The position numbers and the translations under genes were made by a program. The notes under the pieces were generated by a model, which worked only from the letters and a program-made list of their open reading frames with translations, was not told the origin of the DNA and searched no databases. 64,000 bases of DNA. It comes from Buddleja alternifolia (taxonomy: Eukaryota; Streptophyta; Magnoliopsida; Lamiales; Scrophulariaceae). Below, in pieces: positions 1 to 12,329 of this stretch. The number at the start of each line of letters is the position of its first letter. The stretch's first letter is position 1. The stretch spans positions 868,001 to 932,000 of the forward strand of contig CM033394.1 in the NCBI GenBank assembly GCA_019426215.1. The letters are read 5' to 3'.

Positions 1-119
1 GAGAACAAAATCACCTACGAACTCGTGTATGCATGTAAATGCTTGGAAATACGAAGAAGAAAATTGCTTATATGTTATATATACAATACAAAAACAATGG
101 ATTTATGTTAAGAGTGGCT

Positions 120-3100
120 TCACCTCCTGAGCTCAATCTGCGAATAGTCGATTTCTGATATGATTATAGCCTCGTCGTGTTCGGTAGTGGCGAGTACTTC
201 TCCAAACTGCAAATGAACACATATGATTACGTCAATAACTCTCAAAAATGGGATAAGATTACATAGACACTTGTGTAGACCCTACTTACGAAAAACAATC
301 CAATGTTTGAAAAATTACCATAACTTTCTCCATTACTAAAAACATATTACAATTTTACCTAAGCAGATTACAATTTCACTATTTTTCCACTTGTCAGGAT
401 CAATGTCTTGGTAGTTTGCAGGACCTTAGGGGCATGTGGTGATTATGTAATAAGTGAGACGGTGTGCATGTAATTACTCCTCGAAAATACGAACTAGTTC
501 CAAAAAATCGGGTCTTTTTGGTCAATTTACAATGTTACTCGCGTAGTAGTTTTAATCTGGTTTTTCGTTATATAATTTAAATATTGTTGCGGCTTCTTCA
601 GGCAATGACTCACCGGACCCACAAGTGTAGAGTGACCCCAAGCAACGTATCCAGCACCAGCATCCCGAGCAGGTGAACAAGTTGCTACATATAACTGTTA
701 AATAATTTTGTCAAGAAACAAACAAATAAAAAAGAACCCTACAGAACCATGATTCTTCGATACTAAAATGATAGCTCTATCGGAATTATCAAGACTTTTC
801 AATCTAATTTAACCTCGTGCATGAGTTCGTTTCTAAAAATTAACAGAAAATTAGTGAACAACGAGACCCAGTATAATTGCAATCAAGTATGATGGACTTC
901 GCGTGGGTCCCACTACATGGATGGTTATAATTATCTGTATGTGGAGCTCCATGTGGAACTCCAGACTCCCAAGAGCTCCGAAGAATGAACCTACGGCATC
1001 TAACTACCGACCAAAAGGTAGATAAAATTAATTCGGATTATTGGGCGTACCTGGTTGTCCACGGCCCTGCATACAACAACGAAAGATATCAGGAACGTAA
1101 TACTAGAGATGGCATTAGCAAGTAACTAAGCAATAAGAAAAAATTAAGTTTGAGGTTTAACTCGTTGAGTGTGTGTGCGCGTGTGTATACACGTGCAACA
1201 TGTATATCTTACACTTCAGGATTAATTCCTCAATAACTAAGCCAGTTGATGCATGTGTTCGTAATAATTTGCTTTCTATCCAATTTTTTATGTTGTACAT
1301 GCACGGAAAAGGATAAGTAAGAGAAAAAATGAAATAGAAAATAGAGCACATACCGAAGCGAGAAAAACATTTTTATTTGTTTTCTCGACATTAGATTCAA
1401 GTACCAAACATTGCCTAAGAATAACCATCCGAGCCATCCACATTTATTGTCATAACTCATAAGTTTGAGAGAAATGGACTTAATTTTTGACAGACATACG
1501 ACGCGAAGTCCCAACGCTGACATGACAGTAAAATCAATCTGGTAATTTCGTCAAAATTACCTCGCCCTTTGTAGTAACTCCCAATGCAAAGGTCCAGTAG
1601 TCATGTTGAATGCTCCAGGATAGCAAATCAATTGAGCACCTAGCAACGAAAAATTTCACCCTCACAAGCAAGAAAAAGAACGCATACCAGAAATTGATAA
1701 AAAAAAATTGAAAAGAAAAAAGAAATTGAAAGCATATAAACCTCTAGCTGCATAGAGCATTGCTAATTCCTGAAATCTAATGTCGTAGCAGATACCTATT
1801 CCAATTCTTCCAACCTCTGCACACAAACAGAGAATTTTGGTGGCCAGTACGTACAAAATATATTGATGTATACCTAAGCTTTAAATAATAATAATAATAA
1901 TAATAATCTCGTTTAAAATATTCTTCCTCAAAAATATATGTCCCTTTGATTTCTCGAAAATCCACTGTATAGCTTGGTTAGCTAGCGATATACTTTAGTA
2001 GTTAGTTTCTATTTTGTCTGGTTCAGCTATTGAAAACTTCATTTCGTTAGTAACCAATTAAGCAAATAATTAATCTGGATTCACGAAATACCCAAGTGAC
2101 ATGTATAGTTGAACTACATAAATTATATCAATCTGTATATCAATTTCACACCCATGCATCAATTTTAAAAAGTTTCACAGACTGAACTTAGTAGCTCACC
2201 ACTCGTGTCTTCCCTTCCCCAGCTAAAGATGAAAAATATTGACCAATAGATGCAACCTATTTAGGATCTCTGATTCACTCACATTATTGGATGTTTGGTG
2301 AATGGTGATTCAATTACCAAGCAGGTGAAGTAGGGAGTGACATGTGGTATGCGTGGTCTTAATAATATTAGCGCAGTTTAGTAGTCTAGTAGAGCAATTT
2401 ACAAGCTGTAAATTCGTTCCTGGAAAATAGAAGCTGTAATAGTTCAGACCATTGTAGTTGTATTTTAGCTGTAACAGAGATACTAACATTGTTCGGAAAA
2501 AAAAAAACCTCATTTAACTTTTTATCTATGTCAACTTTTTTTTTCCCGCCTTTCTCCACAATATTTGCCTTTTATTTTATCAAGTCCATCAAATTGTAAC
2601 GAATACCTGTATCCACAGTGGTGGGAGTCTCCCCTGCTGTAAGAGTCTCGGATTCCTTGAACGTAATCTTCCCAGGAATATCGATATCAAACAGGTGTAT
2701 CTGTTATCAAATAAACTCGTTGAAAATTTGTTGTAAAAGTAAAATAGGTCTTTGTTTAAATTCAAAATATAACAAAACAAAAGATCGTTGCACCATCAGT
2801 AATAGTTATTACAAACATTTTCCATCTCACCTAACTATATTTTCAAAATTGCAATATTCAATTGCAAAAGTTTTATTATGAGGGGCTGGGAATTTGAAAA
2901 GCTTAACTTACTATATATAAACTATTCATAGCTATGTAAGAATGAAAAGTATGCTTTTACCGCATCATAGGAGCAGCTCAACGATGTATACCATGTAACT
3001 ATTAGGCTGCGTTTGGATGAATCGAGAAAAGGATTTGCAGCTAAGGATTTCAAATAACTCCACTATTAGGTAAATTTCAAATCCATCATAAGAATTTCTA

Positions 3101-4791
3101 ATATAAATTAAAAGGGACGCTAAATCCATAGCAACTCAGAATGATCCAAGCTCAATAGATTTGTATTACGGAATTGAAATCCTTATCTCCCAAATCCTTC
3201 AATCCAAACGCAACCTTAGAGAAAAGATCATCGAAAATCACCTTACGGTGTTTAGCTTTGAGCTCTCCGTCAGGTCCAAAGATGCAACAAGTATTGTACA
3301 ACTTATCCCCACTTCGTTCGGGTATTGAACCTCCAATTATCGTGATGTTCAAAAGACGAGATATTTCAGACAACATCGCTGTTGATGGAGATGCATCAAA
3401 ACCAGCATCAATATCCTCAGCATATACCGGAAAGCTATCATTTGAATATGGACTGTTCCATATTTCCTGATCAACGAAAGCAAACAATTAACGTCTCAAA
3501 TTACCGACATTCATCAATCGAAGAACAAAATGAACTTACAGGCAACACAACAAGCTTTGCGCCTTTCTCAGCAGCCTCTTCGATGGCGGTACGAGCATGG
3601 AGAATGTTCCTTTCCTTGTCAGCAGTCACTTTCAACTGGCATAACCCAATCTTAAACTACACAAACACCAATCAAAAACCCAGAAAGTGAATAACAGATA
3701 AACAAATTTTAACTGTAATCCAACAATATTTAAAACCCCACACGCCCAATCACAGAAGAAAAAAGAAACCCAGCTTGGGACATTAACAAAATTGAATTTT
3801 TACCCATTAACATTAAAGTTTCAACCATCCATAACAACAATTCAGCTCGAAATTTAAGTAAATTGTAGTAAGATTTAAATAGGGATAAAAAACCCAGAAA
3901 GTGAAACCAAAAAACTATAAAATTAATTGTAATCCAACAATGTTTGAAATTTCTACCCATAAAAAAAATTCAAGTTTCTACCATAATTTCCACATTAAAA
4001 TAACGCATGTGCGTCGATGAAACCTAGCTCTACTAGCGAAGCTAAGGTCCCAAGATATTGGAGATATTGATTCTACTCACACGGACATCTGTTTTCACTA
4101 GTTTCATAGTAGTTCGTAGCTGATATTGATTGTAAATTGTTTCTATTTGATATTCATGACTTGTATCATGTACCGATTCATTCAAAAAAAAAAACAAATC
4201 ACCCACATGTCTAAGAATACAAAATCCTCAATCAGAAACTTGTAGCACTTCATAGCTGATTGTAATAATTGCTAGTCGGTTGTAACTTGTTTACATCAAC
4301 AGACTTGTACTAGTTCGTAGCTGATTGTAATAATTGCTAATCGGTTGTAAATCGTTTCTATTTGATATGTCTATGTACATATTCATTCAATAAAACAAAT
4401 TCACATGTCCAAGAGTACAAAATCCTCAATCAGAGCATACAAAACATCCATCAAGCTCAAAATTCAAATATATATATATATATATACATATAAATTGTAG
4501 TAAGATTTAAATAGGGATTACCTTAGTGATGGGAGGAGTGGGGGGCGGTACGGCGGGGGGAGCTCGAGCTTTTTCTGCGGCCATGGATGAAACTGAAGAG
4601 GATGTTGTAAGTGTTGTACGGGTTGACTTGAGGTGTACGCTGCTGCTTTGACTGGAAGTACTCTTTTGAAGGAGATGAAGTCGACGGTGGAGAAGGGGCG
4701 AGGGTGCAGGGCGCACGGTGAAGCGCGTAATAGAGGATTGGGGAGTTGCTGAACGGAGAGTTGAAGAGAAGAAGACCAATCTTGGAATCAT
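120..4791 (-). CDS. NLP3: Omega-amidase, chloroplast-type (nitrilase superfamily)
   Basis: Hydrolyses alpha-ketoglutaramate and alpha-ketosuccinamate to the keto-acids plus ammonia, closing the glutamine/asparagine transaminase route (family knowledge). Nine exons read on the minus strand: 4791-4522, 3656-3540, 3466-3242, 2700-2607, 1816-1742, 1639-1561, 1066-1051, 694-614, 206-120. They join in frame to 347 codons plus stop with GT-AG at every junction. The Glu-Lys-Cys nitrilase triad is visible: Glu130 in LPEIWNS, Lys204 in KHRKIHLFD and Cys245 in [10 protein letters not shown]; the Lys-Cys spacing of 41 equals that of human NIT2. The first ~65 residues are Ser/Thr/Arg-rich and acid-poor, like a chloroplast transit peptide. 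I chose the ATG at 4791 (MIPRLVFF); a second in-frame Met (MAAEKARAP) at about residue 66 could give a cytosolic form. Exon 7 is only 16 nt (AVDNQ). Intron 3 carries a small MITE. Closest known relative is the Arabidopsis omega-amidase; the symbol is assigned by that likeness. Confidence 0.93.
3005..3215. mobile_element. Tourist-like (PIF/Harbinger) MITE in omega-amidase intron 3
   Basis: Inverted ends GGCTGCGTTTGGAT and its imperfect complement (AATCCAAACGCAACC) are flanked by a TTA target duplication at 3002-3004 and 3216-3218. The 211-bp length and lack of coding sequence fit a non-autonomous Tourist-type MITE. The right end lies 26 bp from the donor side of exon 3, so it is close to a splice site but does not disturb it. 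Confidence 0.75.
4075..4400. repeat. Degenerate repeats in omega-amidase intron 1
   Basis: The phrase TTCGTAGCTGAT or TTCATAGCTGAT, followed by a run like TGTAATAATTGCTA and GGTTGTAA, occurs three times about 100 bp apart (near 4110, 4245 and 4310). It looks like local duplication within the intron; no coding role is seen. Confidence 0.5.
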
Positions 4792-4879
4792 TTGTTTTTG
4801 ACTTTTTGTTTCCCTTATTTTTTTTTTTCCAATTTCTACTATGTATTTAAAATGATAAATTATTAAAACCAATTATTAT

Positions 4880-5833
4880 GTGAAAAATGATTTTATTTTT
4901 TTTATTGAAAACAACAATGAAACTGATTCGATATATAAATTAATATTGAGATTATACATCTACAATTCATGTGTTTACATATATTTTTTGCACAAGAAAT
5001 TCTAAATTTTGTATTTTAATTTTCAATATAAATAGATTACAATTATTCAGAAAATACCATAATTTAGATGATACGAAAATTTGAATTTTCGGAAACCATG
5101 TATGTATATAATTTTTATACAATTACTTTTATACCCATTTAAAAATTTATTTTTTAGTTTGATAGACTAATTGAGATTAATTAGTTGAGAATTACTTATC
5201 ACATTATAGTATAAATTACTTCTAGCAATATTATTATTATTATTACTACTACTGACGTTCGTTCGATTCACCCCAATAAATTTATATGATAATATGAGAA
5301 AAATGAGAGCATAGTGTGTAAATAAATGAGAGTAATTCCGAGAAAGTAAAGTTATGCAGTCAATGTGAGTAATTGCGAGAGCATAGTAAACGTCTAAAGA
5401 CAAAACATAATAACGACGAGAGTTTAACGTAGTTCAGTCAATGATGCCTATGTCCACTGGAAAGTAAACTTGTCATTTTATTCATCTTTCAAGACCAATA
5501 TTTATACAAATTGTTGGTCTCGACTAAATAAGGTACATTTATAATAACTAGCATTCTTCTATGATTACGTATGCCAGATGGAATAAAGTTAGTCTCCTTC
5601 ATTTTCTACACATGGTAGCTGCTATTCAGGAAGAGTTGGACCCCCGCTATGGTAAGTCTTTTAATTGCCGGGGCCTTGACTAACTCTTGTTGTCTTCTCT
5701 CTTTAATGATTTCTTTCCTTTCCAGGTCCAGGCCCAGGTCCAGCTCTAGGCCCAGCCCAATTATAATTATTTAGGCCTTAATTCAGCTTTCCCTAGGGCT
5801 TTTAGCTTAGGTCTTGGGCTTGACAGCTTGGCT
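4880..5833. other. Intergenic, no gene seen
   Basis: AT-rich flank upstream of the omega-amidase. It would hold that gene's promoter just above 4791 but no clear TATA or element could be singled out. A pyrimidine- and purine-mixed segment at 5600-5780 with repeated CCAGGCCCAG phrases has no open frame of note. Confidence 0.5.
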
Positions 5834-5846
5834 CAATAGCTAGTTT

Positions 5847-6058
5847 TTTTTTTTTTTTTTTTTAATTCAAGATCATGGGGATACCCTAAATATCTAACTC
5901 GATAAATCTGAATTGATAGTTATAATCATAAGCCATAAAAATTCTATCTAACTCCATAAAGGAGAAAAGAACCACAACTTGTGGCAGTTTGGATTCGAAC
6001 TCAGGACTTCTCACATAAAGTGGGAGGTAGATATCACTAGACTAGTACGTCTTGCATC
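5847..6058 (-). mobile_element. tRNA-derived SINE, copy 1
   Basis: The element reads on the minus strand: a tRNA-like head with box-A-like TAGTCTAGTG and box-B-like GAGTTCGAATCC, and a poly-A tail (poly-T at 5847-5863 on the plus strand). A perfect 13-bp target duplication, CAATAGCTAGTTT, flanks it at 5834-5846 and 6059-6071. The copy at 26815-26984 shares head, body and tail, so this is a real family in this genome. Confidence 0.85.
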
Positions 6059-6682
6059 CAATAGCTAGTTTCTACCTACATCAATTATTATTCTTAGGGG
6101 TGGGCATTAGTTTTGCGCCCAAACCGACCTCACCACTTTTGTCAATTTTCTAAGCAAACCGTAGTTTAAAATATAAATGAATACCGCACTGCCCTATGCG
6201 GTTTGGTTTCAAAATTAGTGTTAAAAAAATCGCACCGCACCGCCACTGTCTACATATATATATATATATATTGATGCGGTTCGTTTTTACACCAAGAAAG
6301 TCGTACCAATTGAAATGCAATTTTATTTGTAGAAATCCAATTTTTAGAAGACGAATAATTTTCTAAAGATAAATGTAAAACTTTTAATATAAAACAATAG
6401 AAAGAATACTTAAATTTCCTTTTATTGCTTTTTGGACTCTTTCTTGAGAGAAAATGAAGGACATAAAAACATAACACTTTTTTCTCTTAATTCTCAATCT
6501 AAACTTACAATGGATAAATCTTCTAATATTTATAGGCCATCATGGCCGAATTTTCCGCCCTCTTTTTGGTTGGAGTTGGGCGATTTTTCCCTTATTTGGG
6601 GGGAATGTTGAATTATTCTCCCTCTTTTGAGGGATATAGGTTGGGATTGGATACGATTTGATCATCATCCAATCTTATCTCT

Positions 6683-6870
6683 TCTCTAACTATCCTTCTT
6701 AGTCCATGCCTTCCATTAGATATTCTAGCTATTCTTCTTGATTCATGTCTTCCATGAGATCTTCAAGCTATCCTTCTTAACCTATGCTCTCCATTAGTTC
6801 TTCAAGCTATCCCTTTTCGATCCATGCTTTTCGTCACTTCTTCTAGCCATTCTTTTGACTTTGAGGCTTC
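6683..6870. repeat. Degenerate ~50-bp tandem repeats inside the hAT-like element
   Basis: Four or so loose copies of a unit containing CTATTCTTCTT, CCATG, TTCCATTAG and TTCAAGCTAT follow one another. There is no open frame through them. Confidence 0.45.
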
Positions 6871-7010
6871 CCTCAGGCCTTTCTCACGAGGCCCCCGGAG
6901 CATAAACATTTACTTGGGCCTCCTCTTTACCTTTAGCCTGCTATATCGTCTTTTTGGCAAGCCCACCTTTTGGTAAAGCCCAATATCATCCCATAATAAT
7001 TCACGGGCGT

Positions 7011-7012
<2 letters not shown>

Positions 7013-7060
<48 letters not shown>
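7013..7060. repeat. (AT)n microsatellite
   Basis: Uninterrupted alternating T and A for more than 40 bases within the hAT-like element. Confidence 0.9.
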
Positions 7061-7061
<1 letters not shown>

Positions 7062-7182
7062 CTTAGTATTTTTTTTAATTTGAACTTTTAATAAGTTTTA
7101 CTTGTAATACTATTCATTTCGTAGTTTTATTTAATATTTGTTATTGAATTGCTATGATTGTATCTTTTACATGATTAATAAT

Positions 7183-8772
7183 TGTTAGAGTATATGCCCT
7201 CGAATGCCATAAAGAGGATAGATTTATAGGGCATAAACATTGTAATTAAACTATGATTTTTCTGTTAATATAAGGCAATTGATTGTTGTTTTCTTATAGG
7301 CATTTATAAGGTGTGAATAAACAACGTAAAGTCCTTGATGACAAGGTGAACCTTCTACCTCCTATGGGATAGGAGGAAAGGCACTAGAATGGTTTGACCC
7401 TTGACATCTAAAAGGGTTTGCAAGTCTAAGAAATATTGATTGGGCATCAATAGTGAATAAAGACTTGTATGATGTAGGTTTCGACAGAGAAAGTATCAGT
7501 CGTACACTATGGAAATGGTAGTGGGAACTTATATCATAGACGTGTCAGTTGGACTGATATGTTCGAACAGGGCTCACATCAGTTCATCACATGGGTATTC
7601 ACTCATTGACAGTCTATGATGAAACTGATAAGTAGTGATAGGTACGTGTGAACCTCTGACCTGAGAAATCGAGTTGAAGATGTACTTGTGACATCAAGTC
7701 TATCATTAGAGTAGTTAGATTCAAATCACCTGTTGGTGGAATCGACCTCGAAGTGCGACTTGATGGGCAAGTAGCATTGTTAACTGATTTGCAATATGGA
7801 ATTTATTCTCTCATAAGTGAATGAGTGAAATATCCTATGCGATCATGAATAAGTGAGGATGAAAGTCTTTGGCCAAAGCATTTAAATACCTCGACTTATT
7901 ATGAGCTTAGGCATATGACCAAGTTATATGAGTTTGACTTTAAACCATGACTCTTACTTGACTGGAATATAAGAATAAAAGGTTTATACACGTACGGTAT
8001 TCACGGCGTAAAGGTTTGGAATGATCCTATTAATTTGTTCTCAATTGGGTTACGGTGTGAGCCACGAGACTGGCTAGGTGTCACTCACACCCCTTTGGAT
8101 TCCTCCCAATTGCCTTTTGAGACGAGCCTAAAGAGTCGCGCTTAAAGGAAGTGCAAAAGGAAAAACATGAGAAAAAGACTTGAGAGAAATTCACGGCATT
8201 GGATGCCGTAATTAATTAATTAATTATTGGATAATTTAATTTAATTAATTAAATTAATGAGTTAATTAATTTCTTGGAGAAATTGAATTATAAATTAATT
8301 AGGAATTGAATTAATTGGATTATCAATTTATTTATTGGATAAATAAATTATCCGATTAATTAATTAGCAAGCAAGACGAAAACCCGAAGGCTTCCGAACC
8401 CACTAAGGGGGGGCCAAATAGGGCTCTTGCATGCTAGTGTTATTGTTTCATAATGATATAAATATATCACAAAGTGAAAAATAACACAAGGCAACTTACA
8501 TAACTTTCTCTCCAAGAAAACGTCTCCCACCTCTCTCTCTCTCTAGCCGTTTTTGACAAGGAAGAAATGAGGAGTTTTTCGTTTTTGATTCCGGCGTGAC
8601 GAATTAGGGACGTTGGTAAATTCGGCGTTAGAGAAAAGGATCACGTTCAGAAATCAACATACGTGAGAACGGTAAATTTTTTATACACAATTAAACACGA
8701 GGATTAGAGATGATTCGGGCTTTGAGAATTAAATTTACTTTCCGCTGCGTTTTATTCGTATAATTCCCAACA
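7183..8772 (+). mobile_element. Solo LTR, 1590 bp, probably Copia-type
   Basis: Begins TGTTAGAGTATATGCCC and ends TTCGTATAATTCCCAACA, the TG...CA ends of an LTR, with a perfect 5-bp target duplication ATAAT at 7178-7182 and 8773-8777. No second LTR, primer-binding site or gag-pol is present, so the internal part was most likely lost by LTR-LTR recombination. It lies inside the hAT-like element and is therefore the younger insertion. The Copia assignment is a guess from the style of the ends; the long LTR contains blocks of TTAATTAATT-type AT-rich sequence at 8205-8370. Confidence 0.82.
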
Positions 8773-9602
8773 ATAATATGTTCAACCAACATTTGTGCTT
8801 GAGGTTTTAAAGTGATAATATCTTATGATATTTTAGTATTATATTTTTTTTATATAATAGACACTTGAAGAGTTTTGACGAAAAAAAATATTATAGATTA
8901 TATTTATGACATTTGTTCTATTTAACGATCACAATTATTTGTAATAGCAATATCGCGTTAGATTACCTTTTATTTTATAACCTTATAATATACTTCGCAA
9001 TATCTTTTGGGCTTTTGCAGGTTTAGTGCACAAATTTTAATAAACAAACAATTACAACGTAACATGTCATTTTTTGTATTGCTTGTTTATATGCAAATTT
9101 CTCGTCCTAGTTTTCATACAAGTTAGGTTAAGACATTTTCTTAAATATGAGTGTGAATTTATTTGATATATATATAGTAAAATATGTACATATTATACTT
9201 GTACTCAGTGTAAAACAAATATTTAAAGTGATATATTAGTACTTTTTCCTATTTAAAACATATGATACTCTTATATAATAATATGTAATCACAATTTTTT
9301 TAATGATTCTTGAAGTTTAATTTTGATAAATGTTTTTCGGACAAGTATTTTCTTCATTATGAATTATCATTATCTTTTTAATAATTAGTTTAACAAAAAG
9401 TATGACAAACATTTTTTGTTTATTTAGTTTTAAAATGTAAAATAACTTGAAAAACTGCCGAACCGTACAAAACCACATAGTCGATTTTGATTTACAAAAT
9501 TACAATTTCAAATTTTATTTCCTCCAAACCGCATTTGGCAATTCGGTTTGAAATTAATAACAAAAACTGCAAAATCAAACTGTGATCATCCCTAATTATT
9601 TT

Positions 9603-10320
9603 TAAGTGAATGATAGTGACACTTCACAAATTATCATAGGAGCTCCATCTTTGATTTTTAATTTAATATATGACAACAATGCCCATAAATCTTAAAACAC
9701 ATTTGCTACATTTTTCAAAAGTTAAATCAAAGCAAAATATTATCAACTTGTAAATGATCGATTTACTACTTTATAGGATAACTAAAAAAACTTTAAAATA
9801 AACTTTTTACATCTAAAAAACTCATTATAATATTTTTCAATCTAAAAGCACACTCCACCAACTTTTCATTTTAAAAAAAAAATACTTAGGATTAATAAAT
9901 TTATGGAGTTAACTACCTTAGCCTTTCAGATTAAGAATTAATCGATTATACCTTTGTATAGAAATTTATTTATTTAAAAAATTTATATTGATAGTTGATA
10001 TTAAGTATTTAATAATACTAAGAATAATATTAAGAATAGTCTTATCATTATGAAAGAAACATAATTCTTGTTAAGGGGCGAACTCGTTAGATCAGATAAA
10101 TAGATCATAGATTAATGTATGCTACGATGTCTTAAAATATATTTGGTGGCATTCTAATTTTAAAACATGATCAGAGTTCAAAATGTGACATCTAAACCAT
10201 ACTTTGTCCTTTTCTCGAAAAAAAAAAAAAAAAACTTCCTTTGTCCTTAACTGCACGTCACCTAGCAATAAGTAGAGCATCTTCTAATTAAAAATTATTT
10301 CTAATGACCTGCTAATTAAA
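9603..10320. other. Intergenic, no gene seen
   Basis: Very AT-rich; no frame with protein-like composition and no clear repeat boundary. Confidence 0.5.
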
Positions 10321-10321
10321 T

Positions 10322-10490
10322 CTAGGTTATCTTGTAACAATTAGGTGAGAGCCACTCAATAAATATCTTGAGTGACAGTAAGTAAAAGTGAAATTGCTAA
10401 TCATACTAGGTTTTCTTGTAACAATGAGGTGAGACAGCCACTCAATAAATATCTTGAGTGACTGTAGGTAAAAGTGAAATGAGATTTACC
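10322..10490. repeat. Two-copy tandem duplication (~85 bp unit)
   Basis: Both copies contain CTAGGTT, TCTTGTAACAAT, GAGGTGAGA, CCACTCAATAAATATCTTGA and GTAAAAGTGAAAT, with a few substitutions. Positions are about 10322-10402 and 10408-10490. Confidence 0.8.
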
Positions 10491-10520
10491 CATTCATTTC
10501 ACACCATAAAAGTCATCCTT

Positions 10521-10724
10521 TAACACAGAGGGTGTGGTGGGGTGTAAAGAACTCCTTCCCCTTAACTAAATAGCGAGAGTTCGATTCTTGGCTTTGGGTA
10601 TGGAGAATTATTAAAAACTTTGGGTCAGTTGTCTCACCCTTCGAGGTGCTTCCAATCAACGAGGGGATTAGTCATTGCGATCGGCGGTGAAAATCCTGAT
10701 GAAAATAATAATAAAAAAATAAAA
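10521..10724 (+). mobile_element. tRNA-derived SINE of a second type
   Basis: Flanked by a perfect 14-bp duplication, TAAAAGTCATCCTT (10507-10520 and 10725-10738). The head has a box-B-like GAGTTCGATTCTTGG about 60 bp in, and the tail is an A-rich run of AAAATAATAATAAAA. Sequence differs from the SINE at 5847 and 26815, so it is another family. Confidence 0.8.
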
Positions 10725-11100
10725 TAAAAGTCATCCTTGAGATATTTCAGAACCCAAATATTGATATAATTTATAAAAGTTCAAGTATAAAGGCATAGAG
10801 ATCGAAAAGAATCACAAGGGTGCTATTCTATTTGATCTTTTCGTTGATCATAATCATGAATGCAAATGAATTCCGAACGATTGTGATGGTTCTGATATTT
10901 TGACTCTCCTAAGTCCTACCTTATAAAAATAATATTGTTTTGTTTAATTGTGTTTTAGCACATATTATGCAATTACAGTATTATCGATTACACATACAAA
11001 AGTATGACAAACATAGGATGGAGCCAAAATTGAGAGTTCAAAGGAGCGAATATAAGATAAAAAGGGAACAAAGCTTAATATTTTCTAATTTTCCTGTTTT

Positions 11101-11135
11101 TTTGGGTTGGGTGGGGTGGGGTGGGGTGGGGTGAA
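11101..11135 (+). repeat. GGGGT short tandem repeat with four G runs
   Basis: Successive GGGGT units give at least four G-runs of four on the plus strand, a pattern able to form a G-quadruplex. No gene is near it. Confidence 0.6.
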
Positions 11136-11225
11136 TGTCAGAATAAAAACTAGGGCAATCCTTTTTCCCCCCTCAAAGTTGAGGGAAATGGGTGCCTCAC
11201 CAGCGGAAAAATCTATGTTGGATCG

Positions 11226-11333
11226 GGTGTAATGGAGCTAGTGCCCATTACACCCTACATTTGTGTTGGGATGTGTGGATTTTATTATCCCAACACAAAT
11301 GTGTGGTGTAATGGGCACCGGCTCCATTACACC
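11226..11333. repeat. Near-perfect 108-bp palindrome (small foldback element)
   Basis: Arms 11226-11271 and 11288-11333 pair with about four mismatches across 46 bp, leaving a 16-nt loop. Each arm is itself a palindrome of GGTGTAATGG and CCATTACACC, so the whole is a nested inverted repeat. It may be a tiny foldback transposon or an unannotated small-RNA hairpin; the sequence alone does not decide. Confidence 0.75.
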
Positions 11334-11479
11334 GGGTCTACCATAGAATCACCCCCAGCCAGCCCCGTTGGTCTCGTTTGTGACAATGGGGGTGGGGGCT
11401 GGATGTCGGAAATAAAAAATTTGGCAATAAAAACGAAGTTGAGGGTCCTCGGTTGTGACAATAATAAAAAATAAGAACT

Positions 11480-11720
11480 TATTATGTAATTATCAAAATT
11501 TCTCCTCATTTATTGAAAATTACCAACGTACCCCTCATATTAAGAATTTTCTACAATTATACTCCCTGTGTGCTTAACAATTCTTACAAATTTACTCTTA
11601 TAAACTTTACAAATATACCCTTGAGAGGGTGTGTTGGTAATTTCCATTAAATGAGACAAAATTTTGGTAATTACACAATAAGTGAGGGGTCTGTGTGTAA
11701 TTTTCCCAAAAACAATAGGA
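11480..11720. repeat. Foldback element, 'TAATTACACA' family, copy A
   Basis: The left part (TTATTATGTAATTATCAAAAT) is the inverse of the right part (TTTTGGTAATTACACAATAA) and the centre reads through ACCCTTGAGAGGGTGTGTTGG. A second copy is at 13125-13390, and shorter relatives lie near 285-490 and 53870-53990. Confidence 0.6.
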
Positions 11721-11771
11721 CATTTTACTTTTATATTAAAGTTGAGGGAGATGAGTGCCTCCACCAACTCC

Positions 11772-12329
11772 TTGGCTACGTCGGTAACAATAACAATCAA
11801 AATATGGCAAGAGAAAAAACTATAATAAATACATTCATAGCATATCTTATAGATATTTTCTTCTTGTACTTCTTTAAGTTTATTTGTCCCCACTCATAAC
11901 ATTGGAATTAGACTAAAGTTTGAAAAGTTGGCCTTTCAATCATTAAAATAACTTCATAAGAATCTTTGTTTGCAAGTGAGGGTGTCAAGGTGGCATCAAT
12001 ACAATACACCTCTTGATGACAACTAAGACCACCTCAGATCTTGCCCTGTCATAAGGCTATAGCCATAATCATATCCATATAGGGTTTGGTATGTCATTAA
12101 AATTTAATTAATTATGGGTTAATGGCTCAATTATAAATAATAAAACATGCCCATTTCAAGAGTAAATCAATCCTACCTAGTTTGGTTGATGTGGATGATC
12201 TTTTTTCCCTCAGTTTTTTAGCCAAAAATAAAAATAAAAAAATCCAAGAAATAAACATGGGTTCTTGATTAAGATAAAAGAGGATGTCTAAATCTCTATC
12301 TGCAAACTACAAAAATTCTACCTTTGCAG

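Larger units (their letters stand above)
6095..9594. mobile_element. Non-autonomous hAT-like element, 3.5 kb, interrupted by a solo LTR
   Basis: Ends TAGGGGTGGGCATTAG and, at the other side, the complement of TAGGGATGATCACAG form imperfect terminal inverted repeats. An 8-bp duplication with one mismatch (ATTATTCT at 6087-6094, ATTATTTT at 9595-9602) flanks them. The subterminal parts are rich in GCGGTTTGG and ACCGCA phrases on opposite strands. No transposase frame is present. Without the solo LTR (7183-8772 plus its duplication) the element would be about 1.9 kb. hAT affiliation rests on the 8-bp target site and on TIR likeness; it is inferred. Confidence 0.6.

Noticed and set aside
3174..3690. 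Plus-strand frames over omega-amidase exons 2-3
   Set aside because: Antisense shadows of well-supported exons.
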